A DNA stretch of 64,000 nucleotides from Varibaculum cambriense DSM 15806 (GTDB lineage Bacteria > Actinomycetota > Actinomycetes > Actinomycetales > Actinomycetaceae): contig NZ_ATUF01000002.1 of the NCBI RefSeq assembly GCF_000420065.1, positions 1,054,001 through 1,118,000 on the forward strand, read 5' to 3'. This document shows positions 25,873 through 33,004 of the stretch, piece after piece (position 1 is the stretch's first letter; the number at the start of each line of letters is the position of its first letter). The notes under the pieces were generated by a model. The model was not told the DNA's origin and ran no database searches. It saw only the letters and a list, made by a program, of their open reading frames with translations. The translations under genes were made by a program, and so were the position numbers.

Positions 25873-26547
25873 ATGACAGCTAGAGATGACACCTGGGTCA
25901 TCATTCCCGTATATAACGAAGACCAGGTGATCGGACAAGTAGTTAAAGACCTGATATCCACCTTTCCCCATGTGGTCTGCATAGATGATGGTTCCCGGGA
26001 TAGATCAGCCGCGGTCGCGGCGGCTGCCGGTGCCACGGTTATCCGCCACCCGGTGAACCTGGGGCAAGGTGCGGGACTGCAAACTGGGATCGAATACGTG
26101 CGGGGTTTTACCCCGGCAAAGTATTTGCTGACTTTTGATGCAGATGGGCAACACCGGGTAGAGGACGGACTGGCGATGGTGGAGCAGGCCGAGAAAGAGG
26201 ATCTGGCGATAGTTTTCGGGTCGCGGTTTTTATCTTCGCAAACCCAGGTGGGGTGGATGAAACGCCTGGTGCTAAAAACTGCGGCGCGGGTGACTGCCCG
26301 CCGTACCGGATTGCAGCTCACCGATGCTCATAATGGGTTGCGGGTACTCCGCCGAGATGCCTTCGAGCAAGTAAACCTGCTGCAAAATCGGATGGCGCAT
26401 GCCTCTGAAATAGTGGCGCAACTGGCGAAAACCGGACTGCCCTGGGCAGAGCATAGTGTGTATATCCGCTACACCGATTACTCCAAAGCTAAGGGGCAAT
26501 CCCTGCTTAACTCCATAAATATCCTCACCGAGTTGTTGATCAAATAG
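25873..26547 (+). CDS. Family 2 glycosyltransferase, dolichol/undecaprenyl-phosphate sugar synthase type
   Basis: A 224-residue GT2 enzyme with VIIPVYNEDQVIGQVVKDL (residues 10-28), the IDDGSRD motif (37-43) and FDADGQH (85-91) for metal and nucleotide binding. Near residue 150 is the DAHNGLRVLRRDAF block of DPM1-like enzymes. It should attach a sugar to a polyprenyl phosphate. It heads a compact three-gene operon with DUF2304 and GtrA proteins. That set is recurrent in bacteria and probably makes and flips a lipid-linked sugar used to decorate a surface polymer. Confidence 0.9.
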   Translation: MTARDDTWVIIPVYNEDQVIGQVVKDLISTFPHVVCIDDGSRDRSAAVAAAAGATVIRHPVNLGQGAGLQTGIEYVRGFTPAKYLLTFDADGQHRVEDGLAMVEQAEKEDLAIVFGSRFLSSQTQVGWMKRLVLKTAARVTARRTGLQLTDAHNGLRVLRRDAFEQVNLLQNRMAHASEIVAQLAKTGLPWAEHSVYIRYTDYSKAKGQSLLNSINILTELLIK

Positions 26548-26553
26548 GGGCGA

Positions 26554-26988
26554 ATGATGCTAATAAAAATCCTACTGATTGTTTTGGTGTTGCTTCTTTC
26601 CCTCTATATGTTTAAGGCCAACTTGGGGGCAAAACAGACCGCCTGGCGCCGCCTGGGAATACTAGCTTTTGCGGTTGCTGCGGTAGTAGTGGTGATTTTT
26701 CCCGGGATTACCACTACGGTTGCACGCTTTGTAGGGGTTGGACGCGGAGCTGATCTTCTGCTCTATGGGCTGGTAATAGTGGTTCTTTACAATATGTTGA
26801 TGCAGGCCAAGCAGCGCAATGCCGCGGAGCGCCGCCTTACAAAACTCGCCCGGGAAGTAGCAATCACCCACACCGTTCTCGGGGAGGACGAGAAACGAGT
26901 TATCTCCGCTGTAACTGGTAACCCTACTGAAGCCGTTACCCGCGTCAGCGGTGATAACGTACCTCAGCAGCCCAGCGAGAACAGCTAA
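26554..26988 (+). CDS. DUF2304 family membrane protein
   Basis: A 144-residue protein with three hydrophobic segments at about residues 2-20, 30-50 and 68-86, then a charged helical stretch (QAKQRNAAERRLTKLAREVAI) and a disordered tail. The layout and the position directly after a DPM1-like GT2 gene fit DUF2304, which often travels with GT2 and GtrA proteins. It may hold the transferase at the membrane; that role is inferred. The start is 6 bases past the upstream stop. Confidence 0.8.
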   Translation: MMLIKILLIVLVLLLSLYMFKANLGAKQTAWRRLGILAFAVAAVVVVIFPGITTTVARFVGVGRGADLLLYGLVIVVLYNMLMQAKQRNAAERRLTKLAREVAITHTVLGEDEKRVISAVTGNPTEAVTRVSGDNVPQQPSENS

Positions 26989-26993
26989 CGCCA

Positions 26994-27386
26994 ATGAATA
27001 AAGCCAAATGGGTAAAGCTGGGGAAGTATCTCTTCTCCGGTGGATCCGCATTCGTTTTAGATTTCGCCCTCCTGGTTGTCCTGGTGCAATTTGCGCATCT
27101 AAATGCGGGAATATCGGCGGCAATCGCCTTTATTATCTCCACGATTTACGCCTATCTGGCGCAAAAATATATTACTTTTTCCGCCAAAGGTGACTTCGGG
27201 GGATCTATTTTGCGATACCTGATCTTATTGGGATTCAACACCCTATTCACTTCCCTGACTGTGGAGCTTTTCCAAAACCTTTGGCAGCTGTATTACGTTG
27301 GGAAAATCGTGGCGGCAGCAATGACTACCGCCTGGAATCTGCCGATCATGCACTATTGGGTCTACCGCTCGGGCAGGAACCTCTGA
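26994..27386 (+). CDS. GtrA family membrane protein
   Basis: A 130-residue protein with four membrane segments. The first has the GtrA hallmark (KYLFSGGSAFVLDFALLVVL, about residues 8-27). The family proline/asparagine region appears near the C-terminus as AWNLPIMHYWVYR. GtrA proteins are thought to flip polyprenyl-phosphate sugars. The gene begins 5 bases after the DUF2304 stop, so the three genes form one unit. It closes the surface-polysaccharide region; metabolic genes follow. Confidence 0.88.
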   Translation: MNKAKWVKLGKYLFSGGSAFVLDFALLVVLVQFAHLNAGISAAIAFIISTIYAYLAQKYITFSAKGDFGGSILRYLILLGFNTLFTSLTVELFQNLWQLYYVGKIVAAAMTTAWNLPIMHYWVYRSGRNL

Positions 27387-27511
27387 AGTTACTAGCCCCC
27401 GCCCTCTTACGTTTAGCCCTTGCAGAGGTAACCACCAACCGCTCCTAATCCACGCCTCGCTACCTGCGGAAGCTCACAAAGGTGTTCTAATGTCAGTTCA
27501 ACTGCTCAAAC

Positions 27512-27527
27512 AATTGTTGTAACAATT
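27512..27527. promoter_or_regulatory. Palindromic operator candidate upstream of the inositol-type operon
   Basis: AATTGTT-GT-AACAATT is a perfect inverted repeat 12 bases upstream of the -35 hexamer at 27540. Two more palindromes lie nearby: TCAAG-CCT-CTTGA (27531-27543) and ACCGA-T-TCGGT (27580-27590). CCGA/TCGG arms also flank the promoter spacer (27544-27561). These are plausible repressor or activator sites. The sequence differs from the TTAAC-type operator at 32873, so a different regulator is likely. Confidence 0.5.
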
Positions 27528-27539
27528 TTGTCAAGCCTC

Positions 27540-27568
27540 TTGACCGAAACGTTTTTGTCGGCTATCGT
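27540..27568 (+). promoter_or_regulatory. Sigma-70-type promoter of the 27701 operon
   Basis: TTGACC (27540-27545), a 17-base spacer and TATCGT (27563-27568) make a good promoter. It would give an mRNA leader of about 125 bases before the ATG at 27701. The spacer contains a partial palindrome and the early leader contains ACCGATTCGGT, suggesting control at initiation. Confidence 0.55.
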
Positions 27569-27700
27569 AGCAATACCGAACCGATTCGGTAAGGTTTTTG
27601 CTAAATGAGTAGATAGCGGGGTAACCGGTAGCACTATCGGGGATCCTGCAGCCAAATACGCCGGCGGAGCAGCTGGTAAGGCAGAGGAAAGGACACTGCG

Positions 27701-28636
27701 ATGGCGCAGAGCAAAGCAATAAATACCAACGATCCTAAATATTCCAAATTGTCCATCGGGGTCTGCCCCGACCAGTGGGGCGTATGGTTCCCCGAGGACG
27801 AAAAGCAGATGGATCCCCGGCAAGCCTGGGAAGAAATGGCAGAAGCCGGCTTCGAAATCATCGAAACTGGGCCGTTCGGCTATTTCCCCACCGATCCCAA
27901 AGAACTACAAAAATGGTGCGATGAATTCGGAATGAAAGTTGTTGCCGGCACTGGCTGGGGGATTCTCCACAAGGCCGAAGCCTGGCCGGAAACTTTGAAA
28001 ACTTTCCGCGCCATCGCCGAAACCCACGCGGCAGTCGGCGCCGAATATATCGTGCATCTACCTCCGCTGTACCGCGATGACAAGACCTGGGAATGGACAG
28101 ATGACCGCGTCCTATCCGATGATGCCTGGAAGCTCTATGTAGAACACGCCAACGCCCTCGGGCAAATGCTGCTGGATGAATACGGCCTGAAGATGGTGCT
28201 GCACCCCCACGGCGATTCCCATATCGAAACCCCCGAGGAAATCGCGCGTATCTTTGACGCCACTGATCCCAAGTACGTAAACCTCTGCCTCGATTCCGGC
28301 CACGTAGTTTACGGCGGCGGCGACCCGGTAGAACTAATCAAGAAATACCCGGAGCGGATCACCTACGTACACATCAAGGCTTTCGATGAAGTCATCACCA
28401 AAGAGGCGCACGAAAAGGACTGGCCCTTCGGCGAGGCCGTGGCTAAGGGGGCATCGGTATGTCCGCCTGCGGGACTGCCGGAAATGCATGAGTTCGTGAA
28501 CGCCCTCGCGGAACTAGATCGCGAAATCTACTGCATCTGCGAGCAGGACTGCTACCCGTGCGAGCCCTCATTCCCGAAGCAGAATGCCATTAACATGCGT
28601 GAATACTTGGCCAGCTGCGGACTGGGATTGAAGTAA
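27701..28636 (+). CDS. TIM-barrel sugar isomerase/dehydratase, IolE (inosose dehydratase)-like
   Basis: A 311-residue AP-endonuclease-2-type TIM-barrel protein. The N-terminus (LSIGVCPDQWGVWFPEDEKQ) closely resembles myo-inosose-2 dehydratases and related IolE proteins. Metal-ligand blocks appear as LHPHGDSHIETPEE (about 166-179), LCLDSGHVVYGGGDP (about 196-210) and YVHIKAFDE (about 223-231). It probably dehydrates or isomerises a keto-inositol or similar ketose made by the dehydrogenase downstream. A GAGGAAAGGA site precedes the ATG. No other iol genes (IolB, C, D) are in the window, so the full pathway is not shown. Confidence 0.8.
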   Translation: MAQSKAINTNDPKYSKLSIGVCPDQWGVWFPEDEKQMDPRQAWEEMAEAGFEIIETGPFGYFPTDPKELQKWCDEFGMKVVAGTGWGILHKAEAWPETLKTFRAIAETHAAVGAEYIVHLPPLYRDDKTWEWTDDRVLSDDAWKLYVEHANALGQMLLDEYGLKMVLHPHGDSHIETPEEIARIFDATDPKYVNLCLDSGHVVYGGGDPVELIKKYPERITYVHIKAFDEVITKEAHEKDWPFGEAVAKGASVCPPAGLPEMHEFVNALAELDREIYCICEQDCYPCEPSFPKQNAINMREYLASCGLGLK

Positions 28637-28653
28637 CTATCCACCACTTACCT

Positions 28654-28696
28654 GATGCCGCGGGAGCGGAGTGATTATTCCGCTCCCGCCGGCATC
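28654..28696 (+). promoter_or_regulatory. Strong intercistronic stem-loop
   Basis: GATGCCG-CGGGAGCGGA pairs with TCCGCTCCCGCCGGCATC (28679-28696), leaving a single-base bulge and an 8-base loop. It lies 17 bases after the IolE-like stop and 72 bases before the next start, on the coding strand. No T-run follows, so it is more likely an mRNA-stability element or partial terminator than a full terminator. It would set the ratio of the first gene to the next two. Confidence 0.6.
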
Positions 28697-28768
28697 TCCA
28701 TTCAGCGGCTGCGAAGTCGCGCCTGGTCGCATTGAGGCCACCGGGCAAATCACTCATAGGGGAGAAAA

Positions 28769-29779
28769 ATGACATTAAATATTGGATTGATCGGTGCGGG
28801 GGGCATGGGACGTGCTCACGTAGAACGGATCGAAAATGAGTTGACCGGCGGCAAGATTGTAGCGGTCGCCGATCTAAACCTAGATGCCGCGAAAGAAGTA
28901 GCGGAAAAAGTTGGCGGCAAAGCCTACGGCTCCGGCGAAGAGCTAATCGCCGATCCGAACGTAGATGCCGTCTTGATCGCCACCTTCGGCCGGGTACACA
29001 AGCCCGATGTAATCCGGGCGATTGAGGCCGGAAAATACGTGCTTTGTGAAAAGCCGCTGGCAACCACGGCGGAAGATTGCCGCGAAATTATGGAGGCCGA
29101 ACAAAAGGCGGGGAAGAAGCTAGTAACCGTCGGGTTTATGCGTCGCTTCGACCAGTCTTATGGCATCTTGAAAGCCAAGATGGACTCCAAAGAGCTGGGC
29201 GAAACCACCATGGTGCATTGCCGTCACCGTAACCCCACCGTTCCGGAAAACTACCTGTCTTCCATGGCGATTGATGACACCGCCATTCACGAAATCGATA
29301 CTTGCCGCTGGCTAACCGGGGAAGAAATCGTGAAGGTGCGGGTAGATATTCCCCGCTCCACCAGCTACAAGTTTGAGCACCTGACCGACCCGATCGTAGT
29401 GGTCATGTACACCGAATCCGGGATCCGCATCGATGACGAAGTAAACGTCAACATTGGCTACGGCTACGACATTCAGTGCGAAGCGGTAATGGAACAGGGC
29501 ACCGCTTACCTGGGGGATCAGGAAAAAGTGTATGTGCGCTCTAGTCAAGAACGTACCAACGCCATCTGCCAGTCCCATATCGACCGTTTCCATGGTGCCT
29601 TCAACCGCGAGGTGCAGCAGTGGATTAACGCCGCCAGCGAGGATCGCCACACCGGCTCCAGCTCTTGGGACGGCTATGCGGCCACCTGCGTAGTGGATGC
29701 CGCCCTAGAATCCTTGGAATCACGCGAGTCCAAACTGGTCTCCGTGGAATTAATTGAACAGCCCGAGTTCTACAAATAA
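28769..29779 (+). CDS. Gfo/Idh dehydrogenase, inositol 2-dehydrogenase-like (IolG type)
   Basis: A 336-residue Gfo/Idh/MocA oxidoreductase with a Rossmann motif IGLIGAGGMGRAHVERI (residues 4-20) and the CEKPLATTAEDC signature (about 92-103) carrying the catalytic lysine. HRNPTVPENYLSSMAIDDTAIHEIDTCRWL near residues 153-182 contains the conserved Asp and His of inositol dehydrogenases. It would oxidise an inositol or related sugar with NAD+. AGGGGAGAA lies just before the ATG. It sits between the IolE-like gene and an MFS transporter, forming a small uptake-and-oxidation operon. Confidence 0.85.
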   Translation: MTLNIGLIGAGGMGRAHVERIENELTGGKIVAVADLNLDAAKEVAEKVGGKAYGSGEELIADPNVDAVLIATFGRVHKPDVIRAIEAGKYVLCEKPLATTAEDCREIMEAEQKAGKKLVTVGFMRRFDQSYGILKAKMDSKELGETTMVHCRHRNPTVPENYLSSMAIDDTAIHEIDTCRWLTGEEIVKVRVDIPRSTSYKFEHLTDPIVVVMYTESGIRIDDEVNVNIGYGYDIQCEAVMEQGTAYLGDQEKVYVRSSQERTNAICQSHIDRFHGAFNREVQQWINAASEDRHTGSSSWDGYAATCVVDAALESLESRESKLVSVELIEQPEFYK

Positions 29780-29810
29780 CCCGGATCCCCATTAAAGGAG
29801 AAAACATAAT

Positions 29811-31472
29811 ATGAGCAATGATGCTTATAAGGAGAAGCTGGCAACCCCGCCCTCTCCCGCAAAAGTTAAAGAGATGGTGGCCAAGACCCCCATGTCGGGG
29901 CCGCATCGCGGCACCGTAATTTTGGCTGCTACCGCCACTTTTGGCTCGCTGCTATTCGGGTACGACACCGGAGTAATCGCCGGCGCTTTGCCCTATATGT
30001 ATATGGACAATATAGCCGGAGGGCTGGGACTGGATGCCCTGCACGAGGGTTGGGTAAATGCCATGCTCGCCATCGGGGCAGCCTTCGGTGCGTTGATCGG
30101 TGGCTGGCTCACTGACCGGATCGGGCGTCGCACCAACATTATGGTCTTGGCGGTCATCTTCCTGGTCGGTACCTTGGGTTGTACTTTCAGCCCCAACGTG
30201 TGGGTGATTTACCCCTTCCGCTTCATTCTTGGTTGGGCAGTAGGCGGCGCGTCCTCCTCGGTTCCGCTCTATCTAGCGGAAACTGCGCCGAAACGAATCC
30301 GCGGTCCGCTGGTAGCAGTAGACCAGTTCATGATCGTGTTTGGGCAGCTAGTTGCCTATATTTGTAACGCTGCCCTCTCGCAGGCGCATAACGCTCCCGA
30401 AGCAACCGTGAAAGCCATTAGTGCCGGCGTTATTTGTCCTAAAGGCTCCCCGGATGCCGGTAAGGCCGTGCAGGCCGGTGGTACCTACACTTGGGACTGT
30501 CTATCTGGCCTCTCCGATACCGTCCGCGAAACCATGGTGCTTTCTGGTGGTAACGGTAACGCCTGGCGTTGGATGCTGGTAATCGCCACTATCCCCGCCG
30601 TCTGCCTCTGGGTAGGTATGCGGGTCATGCCGGAATCCCCGCGTTGGTACGCCGCTAACCAGCGTTACTATGAAGCCATTGGCGCTTTGAAACGCGTGCG
30701 TGACACCGACGAAGAAGTAGAGTTCGAAACCAACGAAATGATCGAACTCCACCGTAAAGAAGAGGAAGAAGAACAGTGGAACTTCTCCCGGATTTGGAGT
30801 ACCCCCTGGACACGTAAAGTGCTAATCATCGGGGTGTTCCTGGGAATCTTCGACCAGACTACCGGGATTAACACCGCTATGTGGTACATGCCCAAGATTC
30901 TAACCGCCGCCGGTTTCGATACTGGCCAGGGCATTATGTTAAACGTGGTAACCGGTACTTTCTCCGCAGTTGGTTCCGCAGTAGGCTTCTTGCTGATTGC
31001 GAAACTCTACCGCCGTACCGTAGGTATCTACCAAGAAACCGGGGTCGCGATTTCCCTCTTGGTACTGGCCGGAGTGTTCTACTGGGGTATTGAGCCCCAT
31101 ATGGATGCCCACGGCAACGTGGCCAGCGATATTCCCAATTTCTTGCCGTGGCTGGTACTGATTTTGGTGTCGGTATTCCTGTTCATCAAACAGTCGGGAA
31201 CCATTCACTGGGTGCTGCTCTCCGAAATCTTCCCGGCTAAGATCCGCGGGGTCTCGCAGGGAATCTCGGTTTGCGCGCTGTGGATTTTCAACGCCATTGT
31301 TGCGGGGACTTTCCCCTGGATGATCGAGAACCTGGGTGGTTCCGGTACCTACTTGGTCTTCGGACTCATCAACGTGATTGCGTTGTGCTTCTACATTAAG
31401 TTCGTTCCGGAAACCAAGATCTACACCTTGGAAGAGGTGGAACAGAACCTGGAGGCTAAGTACTCCAAGTAA
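29811..31472 (+). CDS. Sugar-porter MFS transporter (inositol/sugar:H+ symporter type)
   Basis: A 553-residue, 12-span transporter with the sugar-porter signatures: FGYDTGVIAGALPY after span 1, DRIGRR in the 2-3 loop, PESPRWY after span 6 and PETK at the end. AAATF-SLLFGYD-type motifs are as in IolT and XylE. An extra loop at about residues 195-240 carries two cysteines (ICPKG and WDCL), making it longer than typical family members. It probably imports the substrate of the two preceding enzymes. A strong terminator follows at 31494. It is a clear paralogue of the transporter at 33005. Confidence 0.9.
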   Translation: MSNDAYKEKLATPPSPAKVKEMVAKTPMSGPHRGTVILAATATFGSLLFGYDTGVIAGALPYMYMDNIAGGLGLDALHEGWVNAMLAIGAAFGALIGGWLTDRIGRRTNIMVLAVIFLVGTLGCTFSPNVWVIYPFRFILGWAVGGASSSVPLYLAETAPKRIRGPLVAVDQFMIVFGQLVAYICNAALSQAHNAPEATVKAISAGVICPKGSPDAGKAVQAGGTYTWDCLSGLSDTVRETMVLSGGNGNAWRWMLVIATIPAVCLWVGMRVMPESPRWYAANQRYYEAIGALKRVRDTDEEVEFETNEMIELHRKEEEEEQWNFSRIWSTPWTRKVLIIGVFLGIFDQTTGINTAMWYMPKILTAAGFDTGQGIMLNVVTGTFSAVGSAVGFLLIAKLYRRTVGIYQETGVAISLLVLAGVFYWGIEPHMDAHGNVASDIPNFLPWLVLILVSVFLFIKQSGTIHWVLLSEIFPAKIRGVSQGISVCALWIFNAIVAGTFPWMIENLGGSGTYLVFGLINVIALCFYIKFVPETKIYTLEEVEQNLEAKYSK

Positions 31473-31493
31473 TAGCTATATACCCAGCTATCA

Positions 31494-31545
31494 CCCTGGC
31501 CTGCCAGTGAACTATTCGTTAGTTCGCTGACAGGCCAGGGTTTTT
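31494..31545 (+). terminator. Rho-independent terminator after the first transporter gene
   Basis: Twenty-base arms (CCCTGGCCTGCCAGTGAACT at 31494-31513 and AGTTCGCTGACAGGCCAGGG at 31521-31540) pair with two imperfections around a 7-base loop, followed by TTTTT. It ends the operon that begins at 27701. The stretch from 31546 to the regulator stop at 31742 shows nothing recognisable. Confidence 0.93.
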
Positions 31546-31741
31546 GGTATCCGGATTTATTTTCAAATTTACGAGGGCGAGCGCGAGGTTCTTTTGGGGG
31601 TGGGGGATCGGTGCGGCACTTGCACGGTTAGGTAACGAAAGCTAGATTCTCGCGGGAGCGGGGCGAGGGGTGCGCTTAGCAGGGTAAGTTTCTCTCTGTT
31701 ACCGGAGAGGGGGAGCTTGAGTGCGCGGTATTCACAGTCTT

Positions 31742-32758
31742 TTAGCGCGGCTTTTTGCAGGTGGTGGCGCGCTGCAGCAGCGAGGGACGAATAGTTATTT
31801 CCTGCCCGGGAGCGCCCGGAGCGGCGTAGCGCTTAGCTACAGCTTTCACGGCTTGCGCCCCCAACTGATTTGCATGTTGGTCGATCGAGGTAATCGAAAA
31901 CTCCTCTAACTGCCCCAAGTAGGTGTCGTCGTAGGTAATTAATCCGCAGTCTTTACCTGGTTCCATCCCCAGGGCGCGCAGCGCGGTACAGGCTTCGATC
32001 GCTATCAGATTGTTGTGGGCAATGAATGCCGGTCGCTTGGCCACCGATCCCTCTAGGCACTGCCGGATCTGTTCACCCGGTTCCAAGTCAGGCAGCAGGG
32101 CTTGGAATCCCGGGAAACTTTTATGCTTTTTTCGTAAAGCTTCAAAAGCAGTCCGCTGCACTTTGCGGCGGGTCACTACTGCTTGATCAACGCTTTCCGG
32201 ACTGGATAAAGAAAAGATACGGTCGTATCCACACTCGGCTAGGTGAGTGATCGCTAGCCGGGCTGCTGCTTCCTCGTCCATATGGATAGAGTCTATTTTT
32301 CCTGCGACGTACTTTAACCCCAGCACCGCCAGGGGGAAGGTTTCCGATAGGTGTGCCAGGCGCTCTTGGGAGGAGGCAGGAGAGATGAGGATGACCCCGA
32401 TAGTCTGCATTTCCTGGTAGCGGTTTATTAGGTTCCATTCTTTTTCTGGATCCTGACGTGCAGTTGAAACCAGAGATAAAAATTTGTTTTCTTCTGCTGA
32501 AAGCCGCAGCGCGTCCTCGACCTCTTCGAAAAACGGATTTTGCAGGTCGGGCAGGATTACCCCGAGGAGGTCGGTTCCGGAGGTCGATAAGAATGCAGCG
32601 TTTTGATTGCGCACGTATCCCATATCAGAGGCAACGCGCAGAATGTTGGCTTTAGTTTCCGCATTAACCCGCGGGGAATCAGATAACGCCAGGGAAACTA
32701 ACCCGCGTGACACTCCCGCCTTGCGGGCTACATCTGCTTGCGTAGGGCGAAAACTCAT
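31742..32758 (-). CDS. LacI-family transcriptional regulator
   Basis: A 338-residue regulator. Residues 5-30 are the helix-turn-helix and hinge start (TQADVARKAGVSRGLVSLAL). The rest is the periplasmic-binding-protein-like sensor domain (LLGVILPDLQNPFFEEV, LITYDDTYLGQLEEFSITSI). The frame is open to 32785, but the ATG at 32756-32758 is chosen because the helix-turn-helix normally begins there. It is divergent from the MFS gene at 33005. Perfect and near-perfect palindromes TTAACRCGTGTTAA at 32873 and 34868 are its probable operators. The effector is probably a sugar or inositol related to that transporter. Confidence 0.9.
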   Translation of the reverse strand: MSFRPTQADVARKAGVSRGLVSLALSDSPRVNAETKANILRVASDMGYVRNQNAAFLSTSGTDLLGVILPDLQNPFFEEVEDALRLSAEENKFLSLVSTARQDPEKEWNLINRYQEMQTIGVILISPASSQERLAHLSETFPLAVLGLKYVAGKIDSIHMDEEAAARLAITHLAECGYDRIFSLSSPESVDQAVVTRRKVQRTAFEALRKKHKSFPGFQALLPDLEPGEQIRQCLEGSVAKRPAFIAHNNLIAIEACTALRALGMEPGKDCGLITYDDTYLGQLEEFSITSIDQHANQLGAQAVKAVAKRYAAPGAPGQEITIRPSLLQRATTCKKPR

Positions 32759-32860
32759 AGCCCAAGTATAAAATAACGCGCACAAATATTGCGGGCACTT
32801 CTTGCTGACGTTGGAGGAGTGGCCGCCTAAAAAATCGCTATTGGAAATGACATTCCGCTC

Positions 32861-32889
32861 TTGACGGCTTTATTAACACGTGTTAAATT
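32861..32889 (+). promoter_or_regulatory. Promoter of the second transporter gene, overlapped by an operator
   Basis: TTGACG (32861-32866), 17 bases, then TAAATT (32884-32889). The LacI-type palindrome at 32873-32886 covers the spacer and the start of the -10, an arrangement expected for repression by blocking RNA polymerase. Confidence 0.75.
32873..32886. promoter_or_regulatory. LacI-family operator, perfect palindrome
   Basis: TTAACACGTGTTAA is a perfect 14-bp palindrome with a central CG, the usual form for LacI/GalR-family operators. It lies between the divergent regulator (start 32758) and transporter (start 33005) genes. The same motif with one change recurs at 34868. Confidence 0.85.
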
Positions 32890-33004
32890 ACAAAATCGGA
32901 AGCCATTGTTGCCTGTGTCACTCACCAAAGATGGTGATATGCAGCGATGCGGGTAGTTCGGAGATGGGCTTCTGTAGGTACTTATGACAAGGACAAGGTA
33001 GTCA

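Larger units (their letters stand above)
27387..27700. other. 314-bp intergenic region with promoter and palindromes
   Basis: No coding sequence is supported here. The right half holds four short palindromic elements and a sigma-70-like promoter before the gene at 27701. The left half, 27387-27500, shows nothing recognisable. Confidence 0.5.

Noticed and set aside
25824-26321. 165-residue minus-strand reading frame
   Set aside because: It lies opposite the GT2 gene with clear GT motifs, has low-complexity composition, and no ribosome-binding site or family similarity.
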